DNA of 64,000 nt from Telluria antibiotica (lineage in GTDB: Bacteria; Pseudomonadota; Gammaproteobacteria; Burkholderiales; Burkholderiaceae_D): assembly GCF_011682055.1 (NCBI RefSeq), contig NZ_JAAQOM010000022.1, positions 55,248 to 119,247 of the forward strand. Direction: 5' to 3'. The translations under genes were made by a program, and so were the position numbers. Under the pieces are notes generated by a model that ran no database searches, was not told the origin of the DNA, and saw nothing but the letters and a program-made list of their open reading frames with translations. This document shows, piece after piece, positions 18,007-26,220 of the stretch (positions are counted from its first letter, which is position 1; the number at the start of each line of letters is the position of its first letter).

Positions 18007-18634
18007 ATTCGGGCCGCTGCACGACCCGGATCTTGCCGCTGCCGCCCCCGCCGCAGAAGAAGCGGTCGACGCCGTCGGACTCCAGGCCCGACACCATCGC
18101 ATCGGCCGGCATCTCGACGCATTGCAGCACGTCGCCCGTGCGCGGGTCCACGCGGCGCAAGTCGCTGCTGTCGTTTTCCCACGTGGCGTGCCACAGCTCG
18201 CCGTTCAGCCACGTCACGCCCGTGACGAAGCGCTTCGATTCGATCGTCTGCAGGATCGCACCCGTCTCCGGATCGAGGCGGTGGATCTTGCGCGCGCGGT
18301 GCTGGCCGATCCACAGCGAGCCTTCGGCCCACGTGAGGCCGGCGCCGCCGCCGTCCGGCGTCGGGATGCTCGACAGGACGGCGCCCGTGTCGGGATCGAT
18401 CTTCTGGATGCGGCTGTCCGCGATCTGGTACAGGTAGCGGCCGTCGAACGCGGTGCCCGCGTGCGCCGGGACCGGGAGGGAGCGCTGCAGCCGGCCGCTG
18501 TCGGGATCGACCGCGTTCAAGTGGTCGCCGGACGCGAACCACAGCCGGGAGCCGTCGAAGGAGACGCCATGCACGCCGGGCTGGTCGTCGAAGGGTCCGT
18601 ACTCGCGGACGATATGGGCAGGTGTCGTTTTCAT
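18005..18634 (-). CDS. beta-propeller protein of unknown function
   Basis: 209 aa built of repeats of the type 'V/L..DP(D/E)(S/T)G(R/A)(L/V)L' (HLNAVDPDSGRLQRSLPVP, RIQKIDPDTGAVLSSI, KIHRLDPETGAILQTI, DLRRVDPRTGDVLQCV), about four short blades of about 45 residues each. This resembles YncE/Vgb-like or glutaminyl-cyclotransferase-like propellers. There is no signal peptide, so it is probably cytosolic. Enzymatic function cannot be assigned. It starts 9 bp after the end of the regulator gene on the same strand, so the two are probably co-transcribed. Confidence 0.7.
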   Translation of the reverse strand: MKTTPAHIVREYGPFDDQPGVHGVSFDGSRLWFASGDHLNAVDPDSGRLQRSLPVPAHAGTAFDGRYLYQIADSRIQKIDPDTGAVLSSIPTPDGGGAGLTWAEGSLWIGQHRARKIHRLDPETGAILQTIESKRFVTGVTWLNGELWHATWENDSSDLRRVDPRTGDVLQCVEMPADAMVSGLESDGVDRFFCGGGGSGKIRVVQRPE

Positions 18635-18643
18635 ATGGTCATT

Positions 18644-19864
18644 CTATTGAACGCCCGGCGCCGAGGGGAGTAACAAGCTTGTCGCGAAACCGGGCAGCGG
18701 GAGCATCGCCCAGCGGCGCGCCCGGGCCTGGCCGAACGCCTGGATCTTGCCGCCGGCCGCCAGCGTTTCCAGCGCGCGCTGGACGGTGCGCTGGCTCGTG
18801 CCCAGCGCCTGCGCGAGCGCGGAGCTGGACCACGCCTCCCCATCCGACAGCAATGCCAGCAGCGGCGCGTGGTCGTCGTCGACGGGACGGACGAGCACGG
18901 CGACGTCGTGCCCGTCATGCGCCACCAATTGGAAGCCGCGCGGCGTCGCGCGCACGCCGGCCGCGCCGCGCAGCACGGACCGCAGCCGGCCCATCTCGAC
19001 GCGCAGCCGGGCGCGGTGCGTCTCGTCCGGATGGCGGGTGCGGAACGCGGCCAGGATCAGCATCTCACGCGGCGCATCGTGCGGCCAGGCCTCGGCCAGT
19101 GCGCGGACGAGGGCGAACAGGACGGGCCGCCGCGCCAGCGGAATCTCCTGGGCGCGGTGGTGCACGGCGTGCAGGCAGCCGTCGACCACCAGCGCGGTCG
19201 AGGCCATCAGCCGCTCCACCTCGTCGAGCAGCACGTCGCGCTGGCCGTCCGGCGTGATGAGTCGCGCGGCCGGCGCATCAAGCAGGCGCGCGGCCCACTC
19301 CACTTCGGCGCCGAGGGCGGCGATGCCGGCGGCGCGCGCGTGGGCGTCCGCGCGGACGAGCGCCGCGCGCGCCGCCTGCGCGCGCATGCGCCGCACCGCG
19401 ATGCCGGCGGCCGTCAGCTCGTGCGCGGCACGCAACGCGCGCGGCAGGCCGGACGCATCCAGCGCGGCCAGGCGCTGCTCGGCATCGTCGAGGCGGCCCG
19501 TCAGCAGCAGGCGGCGGATTTCCAGGTAGCGGGCATGCGCCGCGTTGGCGTGGTCGCCGTGCGCGTCCAGCGTGCGGCAGGCGTCGGCGAGCAAGGTCGC
19601 GCAGGTGTCGAAGTCGCGCGCCGCGAGCGCGATCTCGGCCTCGGCGAGCTGGCAGCGCGCGCGCGCGACGGCTTCTCTCGCGCCGAATGCGCGGGCGGCG
19701 CGGCGCACGAGCTGGCGGGCGCGCGCGAGATCGCCCAGCTGCGCCATCGCGATGCCGCGCAAAGCCAGCGCGGGCGCGTCGTCACGCAGGGCGACGCGGG
19801 AGAGGGCGCCGAGCGGGTCGCCGTGCGCCAGCGACAGGGCCGCCGCCGTGATCATCGAGTCCAT
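18644..19864 (-). CDS. putative transcriptional regulator: helical-repeat N-terminus, C-terminal winged HTH
   Basis: About 406 aa from MDSMITAAALSLAHGDPLG (19864; the open frame extends to 19927). Residues 1-220 are almost wholly Ala/Arg/Leu-rich helices of TPR style (for example DLARARQLVRRAARAFG, ARCQLAEAEIALAARDF). A middle block (PREMLILAAFRTRHPDETHR-ARLRVEMGRLR) looks like a SARP/OmpR-type winged helix, and a second HTH (SSSALAQALGTSQRTVQRAL) lies near the C-terminus. It diverges from the DUF899 gene by 85 bp, so it may control that operon. No closer family is recognised. Confidence 0.65.
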   Translation of the reverse strand: MDSMITAAALSLAHGDPLGALSRVALRDDAPALALRGIAMAQLGDLARARQLVRRAARAFGAREAVARARCQLAEAEIALAARDFDTCATLLADACRTLDAHGDHANAAHARYLEIRRLLLTGRLDDAEQRLAALDASGLPRALRAAHELTAAGIAVRRMRAQAARAALVRADAHARAAGIAALGAEVEWAARLLDAPAARLITPDGQRDVLLDEVERLMASTALVVDGCLHAVHHRAQEIPLARRPVLFALVRALAEAWPHDAPREMLILAAFRTRHPDETHRARLRVEMGRLRSVLRGAAGVRATPRGFQLVAHDGHDVAVLVRPVDDDHAPLLALLSDGEAWSSSALAQALGTSQRTVQRALETLAAGGKIQAFGQARARRWAMLPLPGFATSLLLPSAPGVQ

Positions 19865-19949
19865 CGGAATCGCGCCAAACTTGTCACTCCCGTCATGTGC
19901 CGTGCCCTCCCTACTATAGCACCGCATTCAACCACCTAAAGGAACGACC

Positions 19950-20744
19950 ATGACGACGCATCAGACAGCAACCCGGGACGAATGGATGGCCGCGCGCCTG
20001 CGGCTGTGGGAGGCGGAGCGCGAGCTCACGCACCGCGGCGACGAGCTCGCGCGCCAGCGCCAGGCCTTGCCCTGGGTCCGCATCGACAAGGACTATCGCT
20101 TCGACACCGGGTCCGGCACGGCCACCTTGGTCGACCTGTTCCGGGGCCGCTCGCAACTGCTCATCTACCACTTCATGTTCGGCGTCGACTACAAGGCGGG
20201 CTGCCCGTCGTGCTCGGCGATCGCGGACGGGTTCGACGGCATCGTCACGCACCTGGCCAACCATGACGTGACGTTGATGGCCGTGTCGCGCGCGCCGCAG
20301 GCCAGGCTGCAGGCGTACAGGGAACGCATGGGCTGGCGCTTTCCGTGGGCGACCGCGCAGGCGTTGCCGGGCGCGGACTTCAACGCCGACTTCAACGTCT
20401 GGTTCTCGGAAGAACAGCAGCGCGAAGGCGGCATCGAGTACAACTACCGCCGCGAACCGCCGATGCGGCAAGCGACCCGCACCGACTGGACGATGCTGGA
20501 CAGCGGCAGCCCCGCGGCGCTGCAGGCCGCGGCGACGGGCACCGACCTCGCCACGTACACGCGCGACCGGCCCGGCGTGAGCGCCTTCGTGCTGGAGGAC
20601 GGCGTCGTCTACCACACGTATTCGGCCTATGCGCGCGGCCTCGACGGCCTGTGGGGCATGTTCCAGTGGCTGGACCGCGCACCGAAGGGCCGCAACGAGG
20701 ACGGCGTCTGGTGGCGGCGCCACGACGAGTATCCCGTGCGGTGA
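19950..20744 (+). CDS. DUF899 family thioredoxin-like protein
   Basis: 264 aa. Family landmarks: TRDEWMAARLRLWEAERELTHRGDELARQRQALPWVRIDKDYRF at the start, LIYHFMFGVDYKAGCPSCS with a CPSC pair, and the terminal YEYEDR-like YHTYSAYARGLDGLWGMFQWLDRAPKGR. The fold is thioredoxin-like and the CXXC suggests a thiol role, but no substrate is established. It is followed by a membrane gene with TGATG stop/start overlap. Confidence 0.9.
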   Translation: MTTHQTATRDEWMAARLRLWEAERELTHRGDELARQRQALPWVRIDKDYRFDTGSGTATLVDLFRGRSQLLIYHFMFGVDYKAGCPSCSAIADGFDGIVTHLANHDVTLMAVSRAPQARLQAYRERMGWRFPWATAQALPGADFNADFNVWFSEEQQREGGIEYNYRREPPMRQATRTDWTMLDSGSPAALQAAATGTDLATYTRDRPGVSAFVLEDGVVYHTYSAYARGLDGLWGMFQWLDRAPKGRNEDGVWWRRHDEYPVR

Positions 20745-21376
20745 TGGGCCAGATCCCGATGCCGGGCGGGTGGGCCATGGCGGCGATGTGGCTACCGATG
20801 TGCGGCCAGTCCCGGCTCGGCGCCATGGCCGGTTTCATCGGGACGTGGGCCGCGATGATGGTGCCGATGATGCTGCCGCTCGCCGTGGCGCCATTGCGCC
20901 GTTATCGCGCGGCGCTGGCCGGGACGGAACGGTGGCGGGCGCGCCTGCTCACGGCGGTGGCCGGGTGCGCGTGGGCCCTGGCCTGGACGGTGCCCGCGTT
21001 GCCGCTGTACGTGGCCGGCACGATCGTGGCACAGGCGCTGCTGGACCTGCCAGCGCTGGCGCGCACGATGCCAATGCTGGCGGCCGTCGCCGGCGTGGCG
21101 GGCGCCGGCTGGCATGCGGCGTCGTGGTGCCGCCGTCCGGCGCACGTGCTTGACGCCGTGTGCGGGCGGCCCGTCGTCGTCGCGGCGCTGCGGCAGGGCG
21201 CGCGGCTGGGCAGTCACTGCGTGCGGCGCTGCGCGGGCATGACCGTCGCGATGGTCGCCGCGGGCTTCATGGAGACGGGCACGATGGCTATCGCCATCGC
21301 CGTCGTCGCCGTGGAATCAGTGCGCCTGCGCGAGCGCCAGGCCGTCCAGCACGTGGCGCGTCATGCTGCGGGCTAA
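20744..21376 (+). CDS. DUF2182 family membrane protein
   Basis: 210 aa. The DUF2182 pattern is clear: FIGTWAAMMVPMMLPLAVAPL near the start and GARLGSHCVRRCAGM...GFMETGTMAIAIAVVAVE near the end. There are about five membrane spans; the conserved Met, Cys and His residues suggest metal binding (DUF2182 is called a putative metal-binding family). The ATG shares bases with the DUF899 stop (TGATG), so the two are translationally coupled. The 3' end overlaps the convergent antiporter gene by 60 bp. Confidence 0.85.
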   Translation: MGQIPMPGGWAMAAMWLPMCGQSRLGAMAGFIGTWAAMMVPMMLPLAVAPLRRYRAALAGTERWRARLLTAVAGCAWALAWTVPALPLYVAGTIVAQALLDLPALARTMPMLAAVAGVAGAGWHAASWCRRPAHVLDAVCGRPVVVAALRQGARLGSHCVRRCAGMTVAMVAAGFMETGTMAIAIAVVAVESVRLRERQAVQHVARHAAG

Positions 21377-23008
21377 CTCGTGCTCGCCGACGAGGACCGT
21401 GCCGCCCGTCTCCGCGCGCAGCAGGCGTGCCTCTTCCTCGTTGTGCGTGCGCACGACGCAGCGGATGGCGGGATTCAGCGCCTTGGCCGTTTCGACCATC
21501 GCGCGCACGTGAAAGGTGTCCGGCGTCGCGATCACGAGCATGGCGGCGCGCGCGATGTGGGCCTGGATCAGCACCGCCGGTTCGGCCGCATTGCCCGCCA
21601 CGGCCGGCTGGTCGCGCCGGCGCAGCTGGTCGACGATGTCGCGGTTCTGTTCCGCCACCACGTAATGGATGCCCGCGCCGTCCAGCTCCTGCGCGATGCG
21701 TTTGCCCACGCGGCCGTAGCCGACCAGCACGACCTGGTTCGTCAGGCGCCCGTGGTCGACCGTCACCGGCAGCTCGGCCAGCGGGTCGGGCGAGCGCGCG
21801 AGCTTGCGCGCGCGCTCGGATGCCGACAGCATCCGGTCCTGCAGCGGGCCGACCAGCTTGAACATCAGCGGATTCACGGCGATCGAGATGATGGCGCCCG
21901 CGAGGATCAGGTTCTGGCCCAGCTCCGGCAAGAGGCCCAGCGAGATGCCGAGGGCGGCCAGGATGAACGAGAACTCGCCGATCTGCGCGAGGCTCGCGGA
22001 CACCGTGATGGCCGTATTGAGCGGATAGCGCAGCGCCAGCACGAGAACGAACGCGGCCAGCGATTTGCCGACGAGGATGATGGCGACGACGCCCAGCACT
22101 TCCAGCGGGCGCTCGACGAGCACGCGCGGATCGAACAGCATGCCGACGGAGACGAAGAACAGCACGGAGAACGCGTCGCGCAGCGGCAGCGTCTCTTCGG
22201 CCGCGCGGTGGCTTAGCTCCGATTCGCGCAGGACCATGCCGGCGAAGAAGGCGCCCAGCGCGAACGACACGCCGAACAGGTGCGACGAGCCGTAGGCGAT
22301 GCCGACGGCGGCTGCGATCACGGCCAGCGTGAACAGCTCGCGCGAACCGGTCTTCGCGACGCGCCACAGGAACCACGGGAACAGCTTGCGTCCGACGAGC
22401 AGCATGAAGGCGATGAAGGCGCCCACCTGCAGCAGGGTTTTCCCCAGCGAGAGCCACAGCGAACCCCCGTCGCCCTTGCCGCCCAGCGGGCCGGCCAGCG
22501 CGGGCAGCAGCACGAGCACGAGTACCGTCACGAGGTCTTCCACGACGAGCCAGCCGACCGCGATGCGGCCGTTGAAGGAATCGAGCTGGCCGCGATCTTC
22601 GAGCGCGCGCAGCAGCACCACGGTGCTCGCGACCGACAGCGCGAGGCCGAACACGAGGCCTGCCCCGAGGTCCCAGCCCCACAGTTGCGTGAGGCCGATG
22701 CCGAGCAGGGTCGCCACCGCGATCTGCAGCACGGCGCCGGGCAGGGCGATGCCTTTCACTTCCAGCAGGTCGTCCAGCGAAAAATGCAGCCCGACGCCGA
22801 ACATCAGCAGCATCACGCCGATCTCGGCCAGCTGCGACGCGAGATGCACGTCGGCGACGAAGCCCGGCGTGGCGGGGCCGATGATGACACCGGCGGCGAG
22901 ATAGCCGACCAGCGCGGGCAGGCGGAGGCGCACGGCGAGCATGCCGAACAGCAGGCCGAGACCGAGGGCGGCGGCGATGGTGGTGATCAGGCTGATGTCG
23001 TGCTGCAT
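21317..23008 (-). CDS. CPA2 family monovalent cation:proton antiporter with NAD-binding regulatory domain (YbaL/KefB type)
   Basis: 563 aa from MQHDISLITTIAAALGLGLL (23008); the open frame reaches 23095 but that part lies in the repeat. About 12 membrane spans cover residues 5-385, with QIGEFSFILAALG typical of the family. A TrkA-N/Rossmann domain follows (VVLVGYGRVGKRIAQEL, about 422-540). It probably exchanges K+ or Na+ for H+ at the inner membrane, gated by the nucleotide-binding domain. It resembles E. coli YbaL more than KefB/KefC. The last 60 bp overlap the convergent DUF2182 gene. Confidence 0.9.
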   Translation of the reverse strand: MQHDISLITTIAAALGLGLLFGMLAVRLRLPALVGYLAAGVIIGPATPGFVADVHLASQLAEIGVMLLMFGVGLHFSLDDLLEVKGIALPGAVLQIAVATLLGIGLTQLWGWDLGAGLVFGLALSVASTVVLLRALEDRGQLDSFNGRIAVGWLVVEDLVTVLVLVLLPALAGPLGGKGDGGSLWLSLGKTLLQVGAFIAFMLLVGRKLFPWFLWRVAKTGSRELFTLAVIAAAVGIAYGSSHLFGVSFALGAFFAGMVLRESELSHRAAEETLPLRDAFSVLFFVSVGMLFDPRVLVERPLEVLGVVAIILVGKSLAAFVLVLALRYPLNTAITVSASLAQIGEFSFILAALGISLGLLPELGQNLILAGAIISIAVNPLMFKLVGPLQDRMLSASERARKLARSPDPLAELPVTVDHGRLTNQVVLVGYGRVGKRIAQELDGAGIHYVVAEQNRDIVDQLRRRDQPAVAGNAAEPAVLIQAHIARAAMLVIATPDTFHVRAMVETAKALNPAIRCVVRTHNEEEARLLRAETGGTVLVGEHELARSMTRHVLDGLALAQAH

Positions 23009-23029
23009 CCCGGCTCCTAGACGATGGCA

Positions 23030-23128
23030 GTAGGGTGGGGTGTTTGATGCCGGGGGCATCAAGCACGTGCCCACGCGGACGTCGGCATTACGCATGCGTT
23101 CGCGTGGGCGGAGGGCCGCCCACCCTAC
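23030..23128. repeat. GTAGGGTGGGC-type inverted-repeat element, copy 2 with a replaced hairpin
   Basis: 99 bp, GTAGGGTGGG at the left end and CGCCCACCCTAC at the right. The left internal hairpin is not the usual GTGGGCAC stem: it is TTGATGCC-GGG-GGCATCAA (23044-23062), extendable to 12 pairs with one G-T wobble. The right half carries GTGGGCGG-AGGG-CCGCCCAC as in copy 3. It lies between the antiporter start and the end of the TetR gene. Confidence 0.85.
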
Positions 23129-23159
23129 GTAAACCGGTCCAGTATAAGCGACGAGACGA

Positions 23160-23795
23160 TTACGGCACGGTCGCCAGGTTCAACAGTGCCTTGCGCAGCG
23201 CCGCCCGCACGGCCAGGAACTGGTCGCGGCGCGATTCGCGGTCGAGGCGGAACAGCATCAGCCCCTCGATCTGCGCCACCATCAGGATCGCGCGCTGCAT
23301 GTATTCCTCGTCGGGAATCGCCGGGTTCAGTCCGCGGATCAGGTTGTAGACGGTCTTGCGCTCGCGGCCCAGCATGCGGTCCATCAGGCTGGAGGCGAAC
23401 GCGTTGCGCGACGCCAGCGCCCAGATCTCGAAGAACAGCGCGTGCGTGACGGGGTTCGTGATCTCTTCCAGGAACATGTCGGTCGTCGACACGAATTGCT
23501 CGAGACGGGGCCGGTCGCTCATCTCCGCGGAGATGCGGTCCATCTTGGCCTGGAACTCGTCCATCGTGGACAGCAGCACGGCTTCCAGCAGCACCTCCTT
23601 GCTGCCGTAGTAATGCTGGACGTTCGAGAGGGTCATCCCCGCCTCGGCCGCCACCCGCCGCATCGACAGGCCGGCATAGCCGTCCGCGGCGAGCAGCCGG
23701 CGCGCGGCGTGCAGGATGGCGTGCACGCGCTCCCAGCCCTTTTCCGTCGTCAGGGAGGATTTGTAGCGCAGGGTCTGGTCGAGCGTCGGATGCAT
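23160..23795 (-). CDS. TetR/AcrR family transcriptional regulator
   Basis: 211 aa from MHPTLDQTLRYK. The N-terminal HTH is standard: HAILHAARRLLAADGYAGLSMRRVAAEAGMTLSNVQHYYGSKEVLL. The C-terminal ligand domain is typical of regulators of acyl-CoA metabolism but not specific. It diverges from the thiolase operon with 96 bp between starts; inverted and direct repeats in that gap are its likely operator, so it probably represses the operon and itself. Confidence 0.9.
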   Translation of the reverse strand: MHPTLDQTLRYKSSLTTEKGWERVHAILHAARRLLAADGYAGLSMRRVAAEAGMTLSNVQHYYGSKEVLLEAVLLSTMDEFQAKMDRISAEMSDRPRLEQFVSTTDMFLEEITNPVTHALFFEIWALASRNAFASSLMDRMLGRERKTVYNLIRGLNPAIPDEEYMQRAILMVAQIEGLMLFRLDRESRRDQFLAVRAALRKALLNLATVP

Positions 23796-23832
23796 GGGAC
23801 CATTATCGCACGGCATGCTTTCAAAACCAGTA

Positions 23833-23871
23833 CGACTGACCTATAATCGTTTCGATAGGTCGGCTGACCTG
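23833..23871. promoter_or_regulatory. probable TetR operator overlapping the thiolase-operon promoter
   Basis: GACCTAT (23838-23844) and ATAGGTC (23855-23861) form an inverted repeat with a 10-bp spacer. The sequence CGRCTGACCT occurs twice in direct orientation (23833 and 23861). A consensus -10 TATAAT (23842-23847) on the plus strand lies within the dyad, so a bound repressor would block it; the -35 (TTTCAA, 23819) is weak. Confidence 0.65.
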
Positions 23872-23891
23872 ATAAAAAATAGGAGACGACG

Positions 23892-25073
23892 ATGAGCCGC
23901 AAAGTCCATGTGACGGGTGTCGGGATGATCCCGTTCGCCAAACCGGGGGCGAGCGCCCCGTACCACGAGATGGGGGCGCTGGCCGCTCGCGCCGCGCTGG
24001 AGGACGCCGGCATCGCCTGGGAGGACGTCGAGCAGGCCTACGCGGGCTATGTCTACGGCGATTCCACGTGCGGCCAGAAGGCCTTGTATGGCGTCGGCAT
24101 GACGGGCATCCCGATCGTCAACGTCAACAACAACTGCTCGACGGGGTCCACCGCGCTGTACCTCGCGCGCCAGGCCGTGCAGGGCGGGGCGGCAGACTGC
24201 GTGCTCGTGCTGGGCTTCGAGCAGATGAGCCCCGGCGCGCTGGCGTCCGTGTTCACCGACCGGCCCGCGCCGTTCGACGACTTCGACGCCGTCACCGACC
24301 GCCTCGTCGGCAAGCCGGAGATCCCGCTGGCGCTGCGTTATTTCGGCGGCGCCGGGCTCGCGCACATGGAAAAATACGGCACGCCGCTGGACGCGTTCGC
24401 GCGCATCCGCGCCAAGGCCAGCCGGCATGCGGTGAACAATCCGCTGGCGCTGTTCCGCAAGGAGGTCAGCGTGCAGGACGTGCTGGACGCCCCCGCGATC
24501 TGGCCCGGCGTGATGACGCGCCTGATGGCCTGCCCGCCCACGTGCGGCGCCGCCGCGGCTGTTCTCGTGTCCGAGGACTTCGCGAAGAAGCGCGGCCTGC
24601 GCGCCGACGTCCACATCGCTGCGCAGGCGATGACGACGGACCGCGCGAGCACGTTCGACACGAACGACATGATGCGCCTCGTCGGCTACGACATGAGCCG
24701 CGAGGCCGCGCACAAGGTCTACGAGCAGGCCGGCGTCGGTCCGGACGACCTGGACGTCGTCGAGCTGCACGACTGCTTCGCCCACAACGAATTGATCACC
24801 TACGAGGCGCTGGGCCTGTGCCCGGAGGGCGGCGCCGACAAGTTCATCCGCGAAGGCGGCAATACGTACGGCGGCCAGGTCGTCACGAATCCGTCAGGCG
24901 GCCTGCTGTCGAAGGGGCATCCGCTCGGCGCGACGGGCCTCGCCCAGTGCTTCGAACTGACGCACCAGCTGCGCGGCAGCGCGGGCGCGCGCCAGGTCGA
25001 GGGCGCGCGCACGGCGCTGCAGCACAACCTCGGGCTGGGCGGCGCCTGCGTCGTCACCTTGTACCAGGTTTGA
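23892..25073 (+). CDS. thiolase-fold lipid-transfer protein (SCP-2-type thiolase)
   Basis: 393 aa. C82 in NNNCSTGSTALY is the nucleophile position, VELHDCFAHNE and GGLLSKGHPLGATGLAQ are the conserved catalytic blocks, and the protein ends GLGGACVVTLYQV, as in SCP-2/non-canonical thiolases often annotated lipid-transfer protein. The likely role is thiolytic or retro-aldol cleavage in breakdown of branched or side-chain acyl-CoA. It is first in a three-gene operon with an acyl-CoA dehydrogenase (10 bp gap) and a CoA transferase/racemase. AGGAGA is the ribosome-binding site. Confidence 0.9.
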   Translation: MSRKVHVTGVGMIPFAKPGASAPYHEMGALAARAALEDAGIAWEDVEQAYAGYVYGDSTCGQKALYGVGMTGIPIVNVNNNCSTGSTALYLARQAVQGGAADCVLVLGFEQMSPGALASVFTDRPAPFDDFDAVTDRLVGKPEIPLALRYFGGAGLAHMEKYGTPLDAFARIRAKASRHAVNNPLALFRKEVSVQDVLDAPAIWPGVMTRLMACPPTCGAAAAVLVSEDFAKKRGLRADVHIAAQAMTTDRASTFDTNDMMRLVGYDMSREAAHKVYEQAGVGPDDLDVVELHDCFAHNELITYEALGLCPEGGADKFIREGGNTYGGQVVTNPSGGLLSKGHPLGATGLAQCFELTHQLRGSAGARQVEGARTALQHNLGLGGACVVTLYQV

Positions 25074-25083
25074 GGAGGCGACC

Positions 25084-26220
25084 ATGACTTCTCCCTGGAT
25101 GACACCGGAACTGGACACGTTCCGCGATGCCGTGCACCGCTTCGTCGCGCATGAAGTCGTGCCGCACCAGCAGCGCTGGCGCGAGCAGCAGCACGTCGAC
25201 CGCGCGCTGTGGAACAAGGCCGGCGAACTCGGTCTGCTGCTCGCGGACGTGCCCGACGACTTCGGCGGCTCGGGCGGCACGTTCGCCCACCAGGCCGTCG
25301 TGTTCGAGGAACTGGCACTGGCCGGCGACACGGCGTTCGGCCTGCACGTGCACGCGATCGTCGCGCACTACCTGCTGCACCACGGCACGGAAGACCAGAA
25401 ATACAAATACCTGCCGCGGCTCGCGAGCGGCGAGATGATCGCCGCGATTGCGATGTCGGAGCCGGGCGCCGGGTCCGACCTGAAGGGCATCCGCACGACG
25501 GCCGTGCGCGAGGACCGGGGCTATCGCCTGAACGGTTCCAAGACCTTCATCTCGAACGGCTACCTCGCCGACCTCGTGCTCGTCGTCGCCAAGACCGACC
25601 CGGCAGCCGGCGCCAAGGGCATCTCGCTGATGCTGCTGGAAACGCGCGACAATCCGGGCTTCCGCGTCGGGCGCATCCTCGACAAGATGGGGCAGAAAGG
25701 GCAGGACACGTGCGAGCTGTTCTTCGATGACGCGACCGTCCCCCTCGCGAACGTGCTGGGCGGCGTGGAAGGGCAGGGCTTCGCCCAGCTGATGGCGGAG
25801 CTGCCGTACGAGCGCACGATCGTCGGCGTGGCCGGCGTCGCCTGCATCGAGCGGGCGCTGGAGCTGACCGTCACGCATGCGCGCGAGCGCAAGGCATTCG
25901 GCCAGGCCCTCATCGACATGCAGAACACGCGCTTCGTGCTGGCCGAGTGCAAGACCGAGGCGACGGTGGCACGCGTCTTCATCGACCGCTGCATCGAGGA
26001 CCTGATCGCGGGTCGCATGGACACGGTGCGCGCGTCGATGGCCAAGTACTGGATCACGGACTTGCAATGCAAGATCGTCGACCAGTGCCTGCAGCTGTTC
26101 GGCGGCTACGGCTACATGCTCGAATACCCCATCACGCAGATGTACCTGGACGCGCGCGTGCAGCGCATCTACGGCGGGGCGAACGAGATCATGAAAGAAA
26201 TCATCGCGCGGTCGCTGTGA
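25084..26220 (+). CDS. acyl-CoA dehydrogenase
   Basis: 378 aa FAD flavoprotein that forms the alpha-beta double bond of acyl-CoA. AMSEPGAGSDLKGIRTTAVRE is the first PROSITE-type signature, QLFGGYGYMLEYPITQMYLDARVQRIYGGANEIMKEII the second; E at about 247 (PYERTIVG) is in the isovaleryl/short-branched type position, though I cannot fix the base. It follows the thiolase and overlaps the next gene (TGATG). Confidence 0.95.
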   Translation: MTSPWMTPELDTFRDAVHRFVAHEVVPHQQRWREQQHVDRALWNKAGELGLLLADVPDDFGGSGGTFAHQAVVFEELALAGDTAFGLHVHAIVAHYLLHHGTEDQKYKYLPRLASGEMIAAIAMSEPGAGSDLKGIRTTAVREDRGYRLNGSKTFISNGYLADLVLVVAKTDPAAGAKGISLMLLETRDNPGFRVGRILDKMGQKGQDTCELFFDDATVPLANVLGGVEGQGFAQLMAELPYERTIVGVAGVACIERALELTVTHARERKAFGQALIDMQNTRFVLAECKTEATVARVFIDRCIEDLIAGRMDTVRASMAKYWITDLQCKIVDQCLQLFGGYGYMLEYPITQMYLDARVQRIYGGANEIMKEIIARSL

